Of a stretch of 23,425 nt of DNA, positions 1 through 7,719 are shown one piece after another. The stretch spans positions 1 to 23,425 of the forward strand of contig CAZVNP010000051.1 in the NCBI GenBank assembly GCA_964628285.1. The letters are read 5' to 3'. The notes beneath the pieces are model-generated. The model did not search any database. It saw only the letters and a list, made by a program, of their open reading frames with translations, and was not told the DNA's origin. The translations under genes and the position numbers were made by a program. Each line of letters begins with the position of its first letter. Within the stretch, counting starts at the first letter, position 1. The DNA comes from JAPLDP01 sp964628285. GTDB taxonomy: Bacteria > Bacteroidota > Bacteroidia > Bacteroidales > JAGONC01.

Positions 1-1154
1 ATGACAGGCTCGTAACCCTCCTTAGTGAATTTAACGGTGTAAGTGCCGTGTTCCAGGGGCAGCTCGTAGTAACCGTCGCCGTTGGTAAAGACATACTGCT
101 CACCGGTACTGACCTTGGTCTCGTTTATGGGGAGGCCCGTGGCGGCATCGGTCACAGTGCCCTTGAAGCCGGCCTGCTCCGGTGCCTGCACATGCATGGT
201 GTGATGAGTGAAAGACGCCGGATGCTCCGGGTCGTTGGAGACACACTTCAGGTCGGCAGTGTAATCGCCCACTTCAAAGCCGACCGAGCTGTATGTGACG
301 TGCACCGTTTCCTCATGGCCGGGCAGAACATGTCCCAATGCAGGTTCAACAGACGTGATGAATGAGTGGGGTGCATCGAAGCGGACGATCATCTCGGGGT
401 GCAGGTAAGTGGTGTCACAGACTACCTGCAGACCCACGGCCGGATCGAACGACTGGATGCCCACCGTCCCTGCCGCGACGTTGAAATCACCCGTGATATG
501 GCGGTATTTGAGCAGGATGTCGCCACCGGTTTTCAGGAGGATCTGGCCGTAGATATAATTTTCAGGACGGAGGTACTGTGTGAACTTGTCAAACTGCACG
601 ATGATGTAAGTATCGCAATGTTTGATGTATACCTTGGATACTCCCTCCACCGGCTTGAGATCATCCCAGAACCAGGCGATGAATCCGGTGGGTTCGCTGC
701 CGGTGGGTATGGGCGCATTGATATAGGGTATCATGGCAGCATGGAAGACGACACATCCGTTGCCGCTGATCCAGAAATGGCATTGCGGCTCACCGTAATA
801 GGGGAAGTCGAAGCCTATCTCAAAAGGGCCGACGGTGTTGTCATCACCGATGCCTTCGACAGGCATTCCCGTTTCGGAGATGTCGTTGTATTCCCATAAC
901 GGGCCGCCTTCCTCGTCACTATCAATCCAGTAATAGCCGAAGTCATCGGGGCCTCCCATGCCACGGTCGCCATAACCCGGGAAATGAAAGGCCAGAGTGT
1001 CGTCACCGGTGTTGGAAAGGACGGTCTCGACAGTGACGGTGGAATGGGGGGCCAGAGTCGCCTCAAGATATTCAGGGTTAAAATGGATGGTCTGGGCGTG
1101 AAGGACTATGATGGCTGTACATGCTAAAATAAGAGTAAAAAAGGTCTTTTCCAT
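1..1154 (-). CDS. Secreted multidomain protein with Ig-like and carboxypeptidase-regulatory-like domains (partial, 3' end outside window)
   Basis: The minus-strand frame is open from ATG at 1154 to the window edge, giving 384 codons with no stop, so the C-terminus is missing. Residues 1-21 form a signal peptide ending in LHAQ, so the protein is exported. About residues 22-60 look like an Ig-like module of the type found in abnormal-spindle/subtilisin-like surface proteins (SNTGDDTLAF). Residues about 100-260 are a beta-rich module with PFEIGFDFPYYG, FIAWFWDDL and AAGTVGIQS, common in large Bacteroidota surface proteins. A second Ig-like module follows (LPGHEETVHV, CVSNDPEHP). The visible end (GFKGTVTDAATGLPI ... 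TNGDGYYELPLEHGTYTVKF) is a carboxypeptidase-regulatory-like beta sandwich. The rest could hold a peptidase or a T9SS tail, but neither is visible. The substrate or role is unknown. A TAnnTTTG element 36 bases upstream supports this start. Other frames over this region are antisense shadows. Confidence 0.88.
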   Translation of the reverse strand, partial: MEKTFFTLILACTAIIVLHAQTIHFNPEYLEATLAPHSTVTVETVLSNTGDDTLAFHFPGYGDRGMGGPDDFGYYWIDSDEEGGPLWEYNDISETGMPVEGIGDDNTVGPFEIGFDFPYYGEPQCHFWISGNGCVVFHAAMIPYINAPIPTGSEPTGFIAWFWDDLKPVEGVSKVYIKHCDTYIIVQFDKFTQYLRPENYIYGQILLKTGGDILLKYRHITGDFNVAAGTVGIQSFDPAVGLQVVCDTTYLHPEMIVRFDAPHSFITSVEPALGHVLPGHEETVHVTYSSVGFEVGDYTADLKCVSNDPEHPASFTHHTMHVQAPEQAGFKGTVTDAATGLPINETKVSTGEQYVFTNGDGYYELPLEHGTYTVKFTKEGYEPV

Positions 1155-1404
1155 AATGCTGGTTTTTAGTCTAAAAAGCGTTCGTAAATCAAAAATAAAT
1201 AAAATCCTGCACATTTGAACTAATTACCTGCTTCTTCTTCTTATTGTTAAAATCTTTTTAAAATAATCCATTATCCTATTAATTTTAATAAAATTATATA
1301 TTATCTTAGCATCGATTAATTATTTCCCAGAATACATATTTTAATTAATTGATAAACAGGCGAAAATAATACATTATATTGAATCTGGTTAAATAGGACT
1401 TGGA
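1155..1404. other. AT-rich divergent intergenic region between two secreted-protein genes
   Basis: This is the longest non-coding stretch in the window, about 250 bases and strongly AT-rich. It separates two genes transcribed away from each other, so it must hold both promoters. The leftward gene has a good -7 element (1190-1197). For the rightward gene I find only weak candidates: TTG near 1349 and a TATATTG near 1376, with spacing that does not fit the consensus well. No credible small ORF, tRNA or hairpin with a U-tract is visible. Confidence 0.6.
1190..1197 (-). promoter_or_regulatory. Bacteroidetes-type -7 element (TATTTTTG) for the leftward secreted-protein gene
   Basis: Read on the minus strand the bases are TATTTTTG, a full match to the TAnnTTTG -7 consensus of the Bacteroidetes primary sigma factor. 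Transcription would start near 1183, giving a leader of about 28 bases before the ATG at 1154. No clear TTTG/TTG -33 element lies about 20 bases upstream. This is a motif match in AT-rich DNA, so it is only suggestive. Confidence 0.45.
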
Positions 1405-2316
1405 ATGCAAACTCTCAAATTAATTATTATCAGTGCGTTGTTTCTGTTAATAGTTTATCCATGCCACTCCCAGGTATGGGCACCGCTGGGAGCGGAATGG
1501 TATTTCCATTATGCTGATGGCTGGGGATATCCGTGGACTTATTATTATATGAAAGTCGAAGGTGATACACTTGTCAATGATATTCAATGTCGAAAGATCA
1601 GCAGGCTTATCAGACATTACGACGGATCAAAAGAGCTTCTTTATCCACCTTTAGTCACATATTATGAAGATGATATCGTCTATTATCTTCAGAACGGTCA
1701 GTTTTATATCCTTTACGATTTTTCTGCTGAGGTCGGTGACTCCTGGACATCAAGGAACCCATATGAATACTATGGCTGGCCGGTTGAGGATGACACAATG
1801 ACCACCTATACGGTCGATTCCGTACAGTACATCACAATCATGGGGCAGACTTTAAAGCAGCTCTGGGTCAGTTCCCCTAATTACTGGGACTTTGGAATTA
1901 TCAGTCAAAGAATAGGATCTCTTGGTTTTATGCTTCCCGGGGAGTGGTTATTCTGGGATCCACCGGTGGAAGGTGTCCTGCGCTGCTATACAGATGATGA
2001 ATTCAGCTATACTCCTTTTTACCCATGCGACAGTATAATAACCGGAGTTGATGATCAACTAAATATTACCGAAAGTTACAAACTATTTCCGAATCCATTT
2101 TACGATAAGCTGACGTTAGAAACTAGTAAACAGATTAGTAAAGTGGAGATCAGCGATGTACTTGGAGATTGTCACTCGTTATTTTTTACCAATGTGGGAG
2201 GAAACACCTATAATATTGATACTCATTACTTAATGCCGAGATTTTACATAATCATCCTTTATTCCGATAATAACCAGATCATAAAATTTAAAACTGTTAA
2301 GCTTGCAACTCGATGA
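1405..2316 (+). CDS. Secreted protein with type IX secretion C-terminal sorting domain
   Basis: This is an exported 303-residue protein of unknown function. Residues 1-23 are a signal peptide with a hydrophobic core and a CHSQ cleavage region. Residues 24-215 are aromatic-rich and hydrophilic (GAEWYFHYADGWGYPW), with no catalytic motif I recognise. Residues about 223-300 fit the T9SS type A sorting tail (TIGR04183 family): LFPNPFYDKL, then KVEISDVLG, then a final strand ending KFKTVKL. The usual G-x-Y of the last part is replaced by RFY, so the tail is slightly degenerate. The protein is expected to cross the outer membrane through the T9SS and be released or anchored on the surface. A similar cargo gene lies 105 bases downstream. 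The pair may be co-expressed, but the gap makes a single operon uncertain. Confidence 0.85.
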   Translation: MQTLKLIIISALFLLIVYPCHSQVWAPLGAEWYFHYADGWGYPWTYYYMKVEGDTLVNDIQCRKISRLIRHYDGSKELLYPPLVTYYEDDIVYYLQNGQFYILYDFSAEVGDSWTSRNPYEYYGWPVEDDTMTTYTVDSVQYITIMGQTLKQLWVSSPNYWDFGIISQRIGSLGFMLPGEWLFWDPPVEGVLRCYTDDEFSYTPFYPCDSIITGVDDQLNITESYKLFPNPFYDKLTLETSKQISKVEISDVLGDCHSLFFTNVGGNTYNIDTHYLMPRFYIIILYSDNNQIIKFKTVKLATR

Positions 2317-2421
2317 GGGAGTTTATAACTTCAGCAGGTTCAATAAAATCAGGGAAAGTTGTCATTAACCAATAGGCAATGGAACTACACCGAAGATCAG
2401 GCATAGATTTATTATAAAATC

Positions 2422-3771
2422 ATGGCAAAGAATTTTCGAATCGGCGCTTTACTGGTATTCTTAATACTGCCCTGTTTTGCCCTCTGTCAACATTTTCAGA
2501 TCGACTGGCAGCGGTGTTTTGGCGGAACGGATGATTACTGGATCATGAAAATCGACAGCAGCGGAGGGATTATCTGGGATAAAATAGTAGGTGGCAACAG
2601 GCATGACCAGCTTTGGACCGGAACATCGACGGCAGATGGGGGAGTGGCGGCTTTGGGATGGAGCTGTTCAAATGACGGGGATGTGAGTGAATGGTACGGG
2701 GGTTACGATATGTGGCTGATTAAACTCAATAGCGACGGAGTAATTGAATGGGACAAGAGTATCGGCACTTCCGGTTCTGATCTAGCAAATGCTATCATCC
2801 GGACCAGTGATATGGGATATCTTGTTGGAGGAGCATCATTTATTAAAGAAGGCGGTAATCTAACGTGCAATCCTCATAGTTGGAATGCGGAAGCCGTCCT
2901 GGTAAAACTGGATGGTAATGGAAATATCAAATGGCAGCAATGTTACGGCGGCTCGGAAAATGAGGGTATCACGGGATTGCTGGAAGTAAATGACGGTTAT
3001 GTGTTTGTAGCTACCACGGCTTCAAATGATGGTGATGTGACAGGATTTCACGGCATACCGGGTGAAAATGACGATATCTGGGTCGTCAGGACAGATCATG
3101 ACGGTAATATCATTTGGGAAAAATGCTTCGGGGGGGCATATTATGAAGATGCCAGCACGATTTTTCAATCGGACGATGGAGGATTTGTCATAGTCGGCAA
3201 TACGCAATCCCATGACGGCGATGTGACCGGCAACCATACCCTAAGTGAGTGTTACCATGATATCTGGGTATTTAAAATAAGCGGTACGGGAGAACTCGAA
3301 TGGCAGCAGTGTATCGGTGGGATTGCTAATGAAACGACTCAGTTCGGAATCGTCAAAAAAAGCGATCGCGATTTCGTCATCGCGGGAATAGCGACTTATA
3401 GCCCATCCTTTGATGTTGACTGTGATTTTCATTATACCGGTGTCGGCAACAGCGATTACTGGATATTCGAGATCAAGGACACGACAGTGCAAATACAGGA
3501 GCCACAAACCCTGCAGGGCGATATTAAGATTTTTCCCAATCCTGTTGATGTAAGCCTGCATATTGTCTTGCCTGAAAGTTTCGATCTGACCGGTGCTCGC
3601 TTGGAAATAGCAAATACAACCGGTCAAACGGAAGGAGAATATGAAGTCAGATCAGGGAGTGCGGAAATCAGCACAGAACATCTCGTGAACGGAATACATG
3701 TCCTGAAAATATTCGTAAAAGAGATGATGATAACAACAAAAAAATTCATTGTTTATCATCGGCCGCATTGA
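2422..3771 (+). CDS. T9SS-exported repeat protein, beta-propeller-like (W..C.GG repeats)
   Basis: This is a 449-residue secreted protein. Residues 1-23 are a signal peptide (FLILPCFALCQ). Residues about 27-350 are repeats of roughly 60 residues, with a recurring pattern: DxW(I/V)xKxD..G.I.W..C.GG, then a DGG strand, then S.DGDV.G. The W..(C).GG anchors start near residues 29, 52, 110, 171, 232 and 294, so repeat spacing is 58-62 except for the first interval of 23. Such repeats are typical of Bacteroidota propeller-like surface proteins with no known enzyme activity. Residues about 367-445 are a T9SS sorting tail: KIFPNPVDVSL, a central strand, then LVNGIHVLKIFV and a lysine-containing end. 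A lipoprotein reading was considered, but the residue before Cys22 is Leu, which does not fit a lipobox. The ligand or role is unknown. Confidence 0.85.
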   Translation: MAKNFRIGALLVFLILPCFALCQHFQIDWQRCFGGTDDYWIMKIDSSGGIIWDKIVGGNRHDQLWTGTSTADGGVAALGWSCSNDGDVSEWYGGYDMWLIKLNSDGVIEWDKSIGTSGSDLANAIIRTSDMGYLVGGASFIKEGGNLTCNPHSWNAEAVLVKLDGNGNIKWQQCYGGSENEGITGLLEVNDGYVFVATTASNDGDVTGFHGIPGENDDIWVVRTDHDGNIIWEKCFGGAYYEDASTIFQSDDGGFVIVGNTQSHDGDVTGNHTLSECYHDIWVFKISGTGELEWQQCIGGIANETTQFGIVKKSDRDFVIAGIATYSPSFDVDCDFHYTGVGNSDYWIFEIKDTTVQIQEPQTLQGDIKIFPNPVDVSLHIVLPESFDLTGARLEIANTTGQTEGEYEVRSGSAEISTEHLVNGIHVLKIFVKEMMITTKKFIVYHRPH

Positions 3772-3875
3772 CAATAAAGCATATCTGTAAGAATTAATCA
3801 TTAAAATGAAAATTTATTACTATTATAAGATCATTTTTTATTAACTTGCTCCTGTTAACCAATACCCTTAAAGCT

Positions 3876-4310
3876 ATGACAAAATTGATACGATTGATCG
3901 TTGCGTCCATCGCCGGATGCATTCTTTTCTTCTTTCTCGGCTGGCTCATTTACGGTGTGCTGCTAATGGATTTCTATGCCGCTCATACTACACAATACGA
4001 AGGGCTGATGCGTGAGATGCCCAATCTGGCAGCTCTGATCATAGCCGAATTAACATGGAGTTTCCTAATGGCATTTATCTTCCAGCGTTGGGCCGGAGTA
4101 AAGAATTTTGGCAACGGATTGCTGATAGGATTACTCCTAAGCTTTCTCGTTATATTAATGGGGGATTTATTCTTTGTCGCCTCAATGAAACTGTATGACG
4201 CGCCTGTCATCATCGTCGACATTGTTATCAACACGGCTATGGGCGGGTTGATTGGAGGTGTCATCGGATGGATCCTCGGCATGGAAAAGAAGAAAGTGGA
4301 GGCCACATAG
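3876..4310 (+). CDS. Small integral membrane protein, about four transmembrane helices
   Basis: A 144-residue hydrophobic protein of unknown function. I place the start at the ATG at 3876 (MTKLIRLIVASIAG). A TTG 30 bases upstream extends the frame, but the added residues look like no domain. Four helices are visible: about residues 5-27 (ASIAGCILFFFLGWLIYGVLL), 50-70 (the LAALIIAELTWSFLMAF segment), 80-103 (a GLLIGLLLSFLVILMGDLF-like segment) and 114-137 (the TAMGGLIGGVIGWILG segment). A charged tail (MEKKKVEAT) follows. The shape resembles DUF1761-like small membrane proteins, but I cannot assign the family with confidence. The gene follows the T9SS cargo gene by 104 bases and is convergent with the class V enzyme gene, whose stop is 20 bases away. 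Confidence 0.75.
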   Translation: MTKLIRLIVASIAGCILFFFLGWLIYGVLLMDFYAAHTTQYEGLMREMPNLAALIIAELTWSFLMAFIFQRWAGVKNFGNGLLIGLLLSFLVILMGDLFFVASMKLYDAPVIIVDIVINTAMGGLIGGVIGWILGMEKKKVEAT

Positions 4311-4330
4311 ACAGCCACATTTCCGTCGTT

Positions 4331-5803
4331 TCATTCCAGGTTAAACCAGTCCATCACCCTTGAGGTTTTATCCTCCGGCTCACTGACGTGCCTGAATTCG
4401 TTGGTGTGCTTGTTATAGATGTAGTCGTCCTGCCATTTACCGTGGTGGAGAGCTGTTTCTTTGATTGCATCCGTGATGTAATATATCTCCTCGTCGGTCA
4501 TCGTCGGGTGCAGCGACAGCCTGACCCATCCGGGTTTCTCGGAGAGGTCGCCATGGTTTATTTTCTCCGTTATCTCTTTGGAGTGGTCGTAGGTGACGTC
4601 GAGCAGGTAATGGCCATATGTTCCGGCGCAGGCGCAGCCGCCGCGCACCTGTATGCCGAACAGGTCGTTGAGCAGCTTGACGACGAGGTTGTAATGGATG
4701 CCGTCGAGGTAAAAGGAGATGACGCCAAGGCGTTTCCTGACGTTGTCGGCCAGGATATGTATGCCGGGCACTTTGTCGAGCTCGCCGAAGGCAATGGTGA
4801 GGAGCTCCTCCTCGCGCCGCATGATGTTAGATATGCCCATCCGGTCTTTCAACTCTATGGCCAGGGCTGTGCGTATGGCCTGAAGAAATCCGGGTGTGCC
4901 GCCGTCTTCGCGTGCCTCGATGTCATCGATGAATTTGTACTCGCCCCAGGGGTTGGTCCAGTCGACAGTGCCGCCGCCCGGATCGTCGGGGACGGGATTA
5001 TCGTAAAGAGAGTCATCGAAGATAAGCACGCCCGAGCTGCCGGGCCCGCCGAGGAATTTATGCGGTGAGAAGAAGATAGCGTCAAGCTTTTCCAGGGGAT
5101 CGGCGGGATGCATGTCGATGGCCGTATAGGGTGCCGAGGCGGCAAAGTCGACGAACAGGTACCCGCCAAATTCATGCATGAGCCGCGCCATGGCGTAGTA
5201 CGGCGTCGTGATGCCCGTGACGTTGGAGCAGGCCGTCACGGAAGCGATCTTCAGGCGGCGGTGGCGGTAGCGCTCCAGGTTACGGCGCATTTCATCGAGG
5301 TCAATGAGAAGCTCTTTGTCGGGTGGCAGCTGCACGACATCGGCGACGGTCTCGAACCACGAGGTGTGGTTGGAGTGATGCTCCATATGGGTGACAAAGA
5401 CGACGGGACGGTCATCGTCGTTCGTGATGCGGTGGGGTTTCATTACATCTGTGGTCCTGAGACCCAGGATGCGCTGGAACTTGTTGACGACGCCTGTCAT
5501 GCCGAAGCCGGAGGTGATGATGATATCATTCTTAGCATCCGCGTTAACATGCTCTTTGATCTTGCGGTGTGCCAGCCTGTATGCTTTAGTCATCAGAGTG
5601 CCCGTTTCGCTGGTCTCGGTATGGGTGTTGCCGACAAAAGGACCGAACGTGTTGCTTATCTTCTCTTCGATGGGTCTGTATAACCTGCCGCTGGCAATCC
5701 AGTCGGCATACACGATCGTCTTCTCACCGTAAGGGGTGGCGAATACCTGGTCGATGCCGATGGTGTTTTTCCTGAACCATGCAAAGTATTTTTCCAGTTC
5801 CAT
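4331..5803 (-). CDS. Class V aminotransferase-fold PLP enzyme, cysteine desulfurase-like
   Basis: A 490-residue PLP-dependent enzyme of the class V aminotransferase/cysteine desulfurase superfamily, cytosolic. Visible landmarks are THMEHHSNHTSW at 138-149 (the histidine that stacks on PLP), FVDFAASAPY at 217-226 with the PLP-nitrogen aspartate D219, and SPHKFLGGPGSSG at 246-258 with K249 as Schiff-base lysine. RGGCACAG at 387-394 has Cys392 at the place of the SufS-type catalytic cysteine and Cys390 two residues before it. WVRLSLHPT at 426-434 is the conserved C-terminal arginine region. At 490 residues it is longer than SufS or IscS (about 400); the extra length is partly an insert after the Cys loop and a C-terminal tail. 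No suf genes are nearby, so I do not call it SufS. It is the last gene of a probable unit with STAS and aldehyde dehydrogenase genes, 40 bases after the STAS stop. Confidence 0.9.
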   Translation of the reverse strand: MELEKYFAWFRKNTIGIDQVFATPYGEKTIVYADWIASGRLYRPIEEKISNTFGPFVGNTHTETSETGTLMTKAYRLAHRKIKEHVNADAKNDIIITSGFGMTGVVNKFQRILGLRTTDVMKPHRITNDDDRPVVFVTHMEHHSNHTSWFETVADVVQLPPDKELLIDLDEMRRNLERYRHRRLKIASVTACSNVTGITTPYYAMARLMHEFGGYLFVDFAASAPYTAIDMHPADPLEKLDAIFFSPHKFLGGPGSSGVLIFDDSLYDNPVPDDPGGGTVDWTNPWGEYKFIDDIEAREDGGTPGFLQAIRTALAIELKDRMGISNIMRREEELLTIAFGELDKVPGIHILADNVRKRLGVISFYLDGIHYNLVVKLLNDLFGIQVRGGCACAGTYGHYLLDVTYDHSKEITEKINHGDLSEKPGWVRLSLHPTMTDEEIYYITDAIKETALHHGKWQDDYIYNKHTNEFRHVSEPEDKTSRVMDWFNLE

Positions 5804-5843
5804 AGATAATCAGATGAATGCCGGATATTATCGGGATAATGGA

Positions 5844-6161
5844 TTAAGATATATTCAAGCTTCCATCCAATCCGGCGATTTTAAAAATCTTCTTAATGAC
5901 AGGGCTTGTATTAATGATAGAAAAGTTATCACGGCTGACTTTTTTAGCAGTATCCATGCAGATCCTGATAAATCCCGAAGCAATATAGTCCACATCTTTC
6001 ATATCAAACACCACTTTTAAAGGATCATTCGTGGATGGTTTACTCTCAGCAATATGGTTTTGTATTTCAGGGCCCAGATGCTGACATTTGTCACTGCCCA
6101 TTCTTCCGGAAAAATTATAATGAAGTGTTCCCGGTGTCCTTATTAAATCAAATTCTGACAT
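5844..6161 (-). CDS. Single-domain STAS protein (anti-sigma factor antagonist-like)
   Basis: A 105-residue protein that fits one STAS domain along its whole length. Landmarks are the first strands (residues 12-18), KVVFDMKDVDYIASGFIRI at 49-67 and FSIINTSPVIKKIFKIAGLD at 80-99. The latter is the classic strand-helix end of SpoIIAA-like proteins. Ser62, in the IASG turn, aligns with the serine of SpoIIAA (DSSG) that is phosphorylated by an anti-sigma kinase. The family role is phosphorylation-controlled partner switching. No partner kinase, phosphatase or sigma factor gene lies in this window. The gene sits 18 bases after the aldehyde dehydrogenase stop and 40 bases before the class V enzyme gene, all on the minus strand. 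It is probably co-transcribed with both, an unusual place for a STAS protein. The domain call is strong, the partner is unknown. Confidence 0.85.
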   Translation of the reverse strand: MSEFDLIRTPGTLHYNFSGRMGSDKCQHLGPEIQNHIAESKPSTNDPLKVVFDMKDVDYIASGFIRICMDTAKKVSRDNFSIINTSPVIKKIFKIAGLDGSLNIS

Positions 6162-6179
6162 AACGGAGAAATAAACAAG

Positions 6180-7607
6180 TTATGAATTCTTATGAAATTC
6201 TTTATACAATATATCGGCATCAAGATCTTCATTGAGAAGCAATTCGTTACCTATATTTTGCCATTTGATATTAGGCCTGCGCCGCGTCACTCTTTTAATG
6301 TTGATTAAATGTTGGGCGCTGACATTTTCGGTGGTGATATTTTTTCCGCCGGAGCCACAGCCGAGGGTAAATGATATGTTCAATGTGTTGAAAGTGCCTC
6401 CGACAGCTCCCTGGGAGGAAGGCGTATTAACTACGACGCGGCCTGCATTCATAAACTCGGCATATTCCATGATTCTTTTGTCGTCATTGGAATAGATAGC
6501 TGCTGTATGCCCTATTCCTCCGAGATAATTCAGGTCGATACAAATTTTAATGGCATCGTTATAACTTTTACCTACATAAAATGCCAGAACAGGAGCCAGT
6601 ATTTCACCTGAAAGAGGATGTTCTGGTCCAATGCCTTTGGGTTGCGCAACCAGCAGACAGGTGTCTTCAGGTACCGTGATCCCTGCCATGCGGGCTATCG
6701 TTTGCACAGATTGTCCGACGATTTCGGCGTTCATGGAGAGCGTACCGGGAGTCACAACGATTTTTTCCACCTTTTTCATTTCCTGCTCTGAAAGAAGATG
6801 ACAATTTTGGCGGATCATCTCTTTTTTAACTTCCTCTGCGATAGTCTCTTCAACAATAACGGCTTGCTCGCTGGCACAAATGGTGCCGTTATCGAATGTT
6901 TTTGACAGAATGATCTGACGGATGGCAAAAGCAATATCGGCGCTTTTATCGATAAATACAGGCACATTTCCCGGACCAACACCTATGGCTGGATTTCCCG
7001 AGCTGTAAGCGGCGTTGACAAGGCCTGTGCCGCCTGTTGCCAGGATAAGAGCCAGCCGGGGATGTGACATAACAGCATGTGTCAGATCCCTTGAATGTTC
7101 CGTAAGAACCTGTATACAATCATCAGGAGCCCCGGCTCTGAGAGCGGTCTCATAACATATCTTGGCTGTCTGTTGGGTGCAATGCATCGCCCTGCCATGT
7201 GGACTGATGATGATGGGATTTCTGGTTTTCAGACAGATCAATATTTTAAATAAGGTAGTGGAAGTAGGATTGGTTACGGGAATAATGGCAAAAACGGGAC
7301 CGAGTGGCTGTGCAATTTCGGTAATACCTGCCATATCATCTTCCTTTATGATCCCAACAGTTTTTAAGTGTCTGATATCGTCATAAGTCCCCTGTGTCGC
7401 TATTACATTTTTTATCACCTTATCCTCCCATTTGCCCATGCGGGTTTCTTCAAAAGCCATCTTTGCCAGGGAGACACGATGATCAAATCCTGCTTTATAA
7501 ACCTGTTCGAAAATATGATCGGTTTCTTCCTGATTCAATTGATTAAATATTCCTGCAGCTATTGTAGCCCTCTCCATGAGTCGATTGGCCATCTCCTGAA
7601 AATCCAT
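6180..7607 (-). CDS. CoA-acylating aldehyde dehydrogenase, AdhE N-terminal-domain type
   Basis: A 475-residue enzyme expected to interconvert acetaldehyde plus CoA and NAD+ with acetyl-CoA and NADH. It follows the AdhE aldehyde dehydrogenase half closely: VIPVTNPTS-like segment at 108-116 (IIPVTNPTSTT), LKTRNPIIISPHGRA at 126-140, ILATGGTGLVNAAYSSG at 188-204, and the catalytic loop SKTFDNGTICASEQ at 235-248 with Cys244. GGIGHTAAIYS and TLGCGSGGKN follow. Porphyromonas-type succinate-semialdehyde dehydrogenase is a relative, but the cysteine loop here is closer to AdhE. After the domain there is a short tail resembling the AdhE linker, then the protein stops, with no iron alcohol dehydrogenase half. 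I chose ATG 7607: the frame extends to 7679, but that start lies upstream of a good -7 element at 7649-7656, and the added residues look non-coding. No microcompartment genes are near. Confidence 0.9.
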   Translation of the reverse strand: MDFQEMANRLMERATIAAGIFNQLNQEETDHIFEQVYKAGFDHRVSLAKMAFEETRMGKWEDKVIKNVIATQGTYDDIRHLKTVGIIKEDDMAGITEIAQPLGPVFAIIPVTNPTSTTLFKILICLKTRNPIIISPHGRAMHCTQQTAKICYETALRAGAPDDCIQVLTEHSRDLTHAVMSHPRLALILATGGTGLVNAAYSSGNPAIGVGPGNVPVFIDKSADIAFAIRQIILSKTFDNGTICASEQAVIVEETIAEEVKKEMIRQNCHLLSEQEMKKVEKIVVTPGTLSMNAEIVGQSVQTIARMAGITVPEDTCLLVAQPKGIGPEHPLSGEILAPVLAFYVGKSYNDAIKICIDLNYLGGIGHTAAIYSNDDKRIMEYAEFMNAGRVVVNTPSSQGAVGGTFNTLNISFTLGCGSGGKNITTENVSAQHLINIKRVTRRRPNIKWQNIGNELLLNEDLDADILYKEFHKNS

Positions 7608-7648
7608 AATGTTGTTGTTAGTATGATTAATATTTGAGAATCTGCATA

Positions 7649-7656
7649 CAAAGATA
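7649..7656 (-). promoter_or_regulatory. -7 element (TATCTTTG) upstream of the aldehyde dehydrogenase gene
   Basis: The minus-strand bases TATCTTTG match TAnnTTTG exactly. Transcription would begin near 7642, giving a leader of about 35 bases to the ATG at 7607. The site decides the start codon, because an in-frame ATG at 7679 would lie outside such a transcript. A -33 element about 20 bases upstream reads AATG, only a partial match to TTTG. Confidence 0.5.
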
Positions 7657-7719
7657 TAAAACCTACTTTTTATCTGCATTTCCCATCGTGGGCAATATGG
7701 GATTGAATTGCCTGTTTTT

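Noticed and set aside
48..899. Two plus-strand open frames at the left edge
   Set aside because: They lie opposite the partial secreted protein, whose minus-strand frame is open from 1154 to the edge with a signal peptide and recognisable domains.
4388..5683. Plus-strand open frames opposite the class V enzyme gene
   Set aside because: They are antisense to a gene with complete catalytic motifs, and their translations show no recognisable family. They are open because of high third-position GC.
7608..7679. N-terminal extension of the aldehyde dehydrogenase to 7679
   Set aside because: The 24 extra residues look non-coding and lie partly upstream of the TATCTTTG element at 7649-7656. MDFQEMANRL at 7607 aligns with the N-terminus of AdhE.
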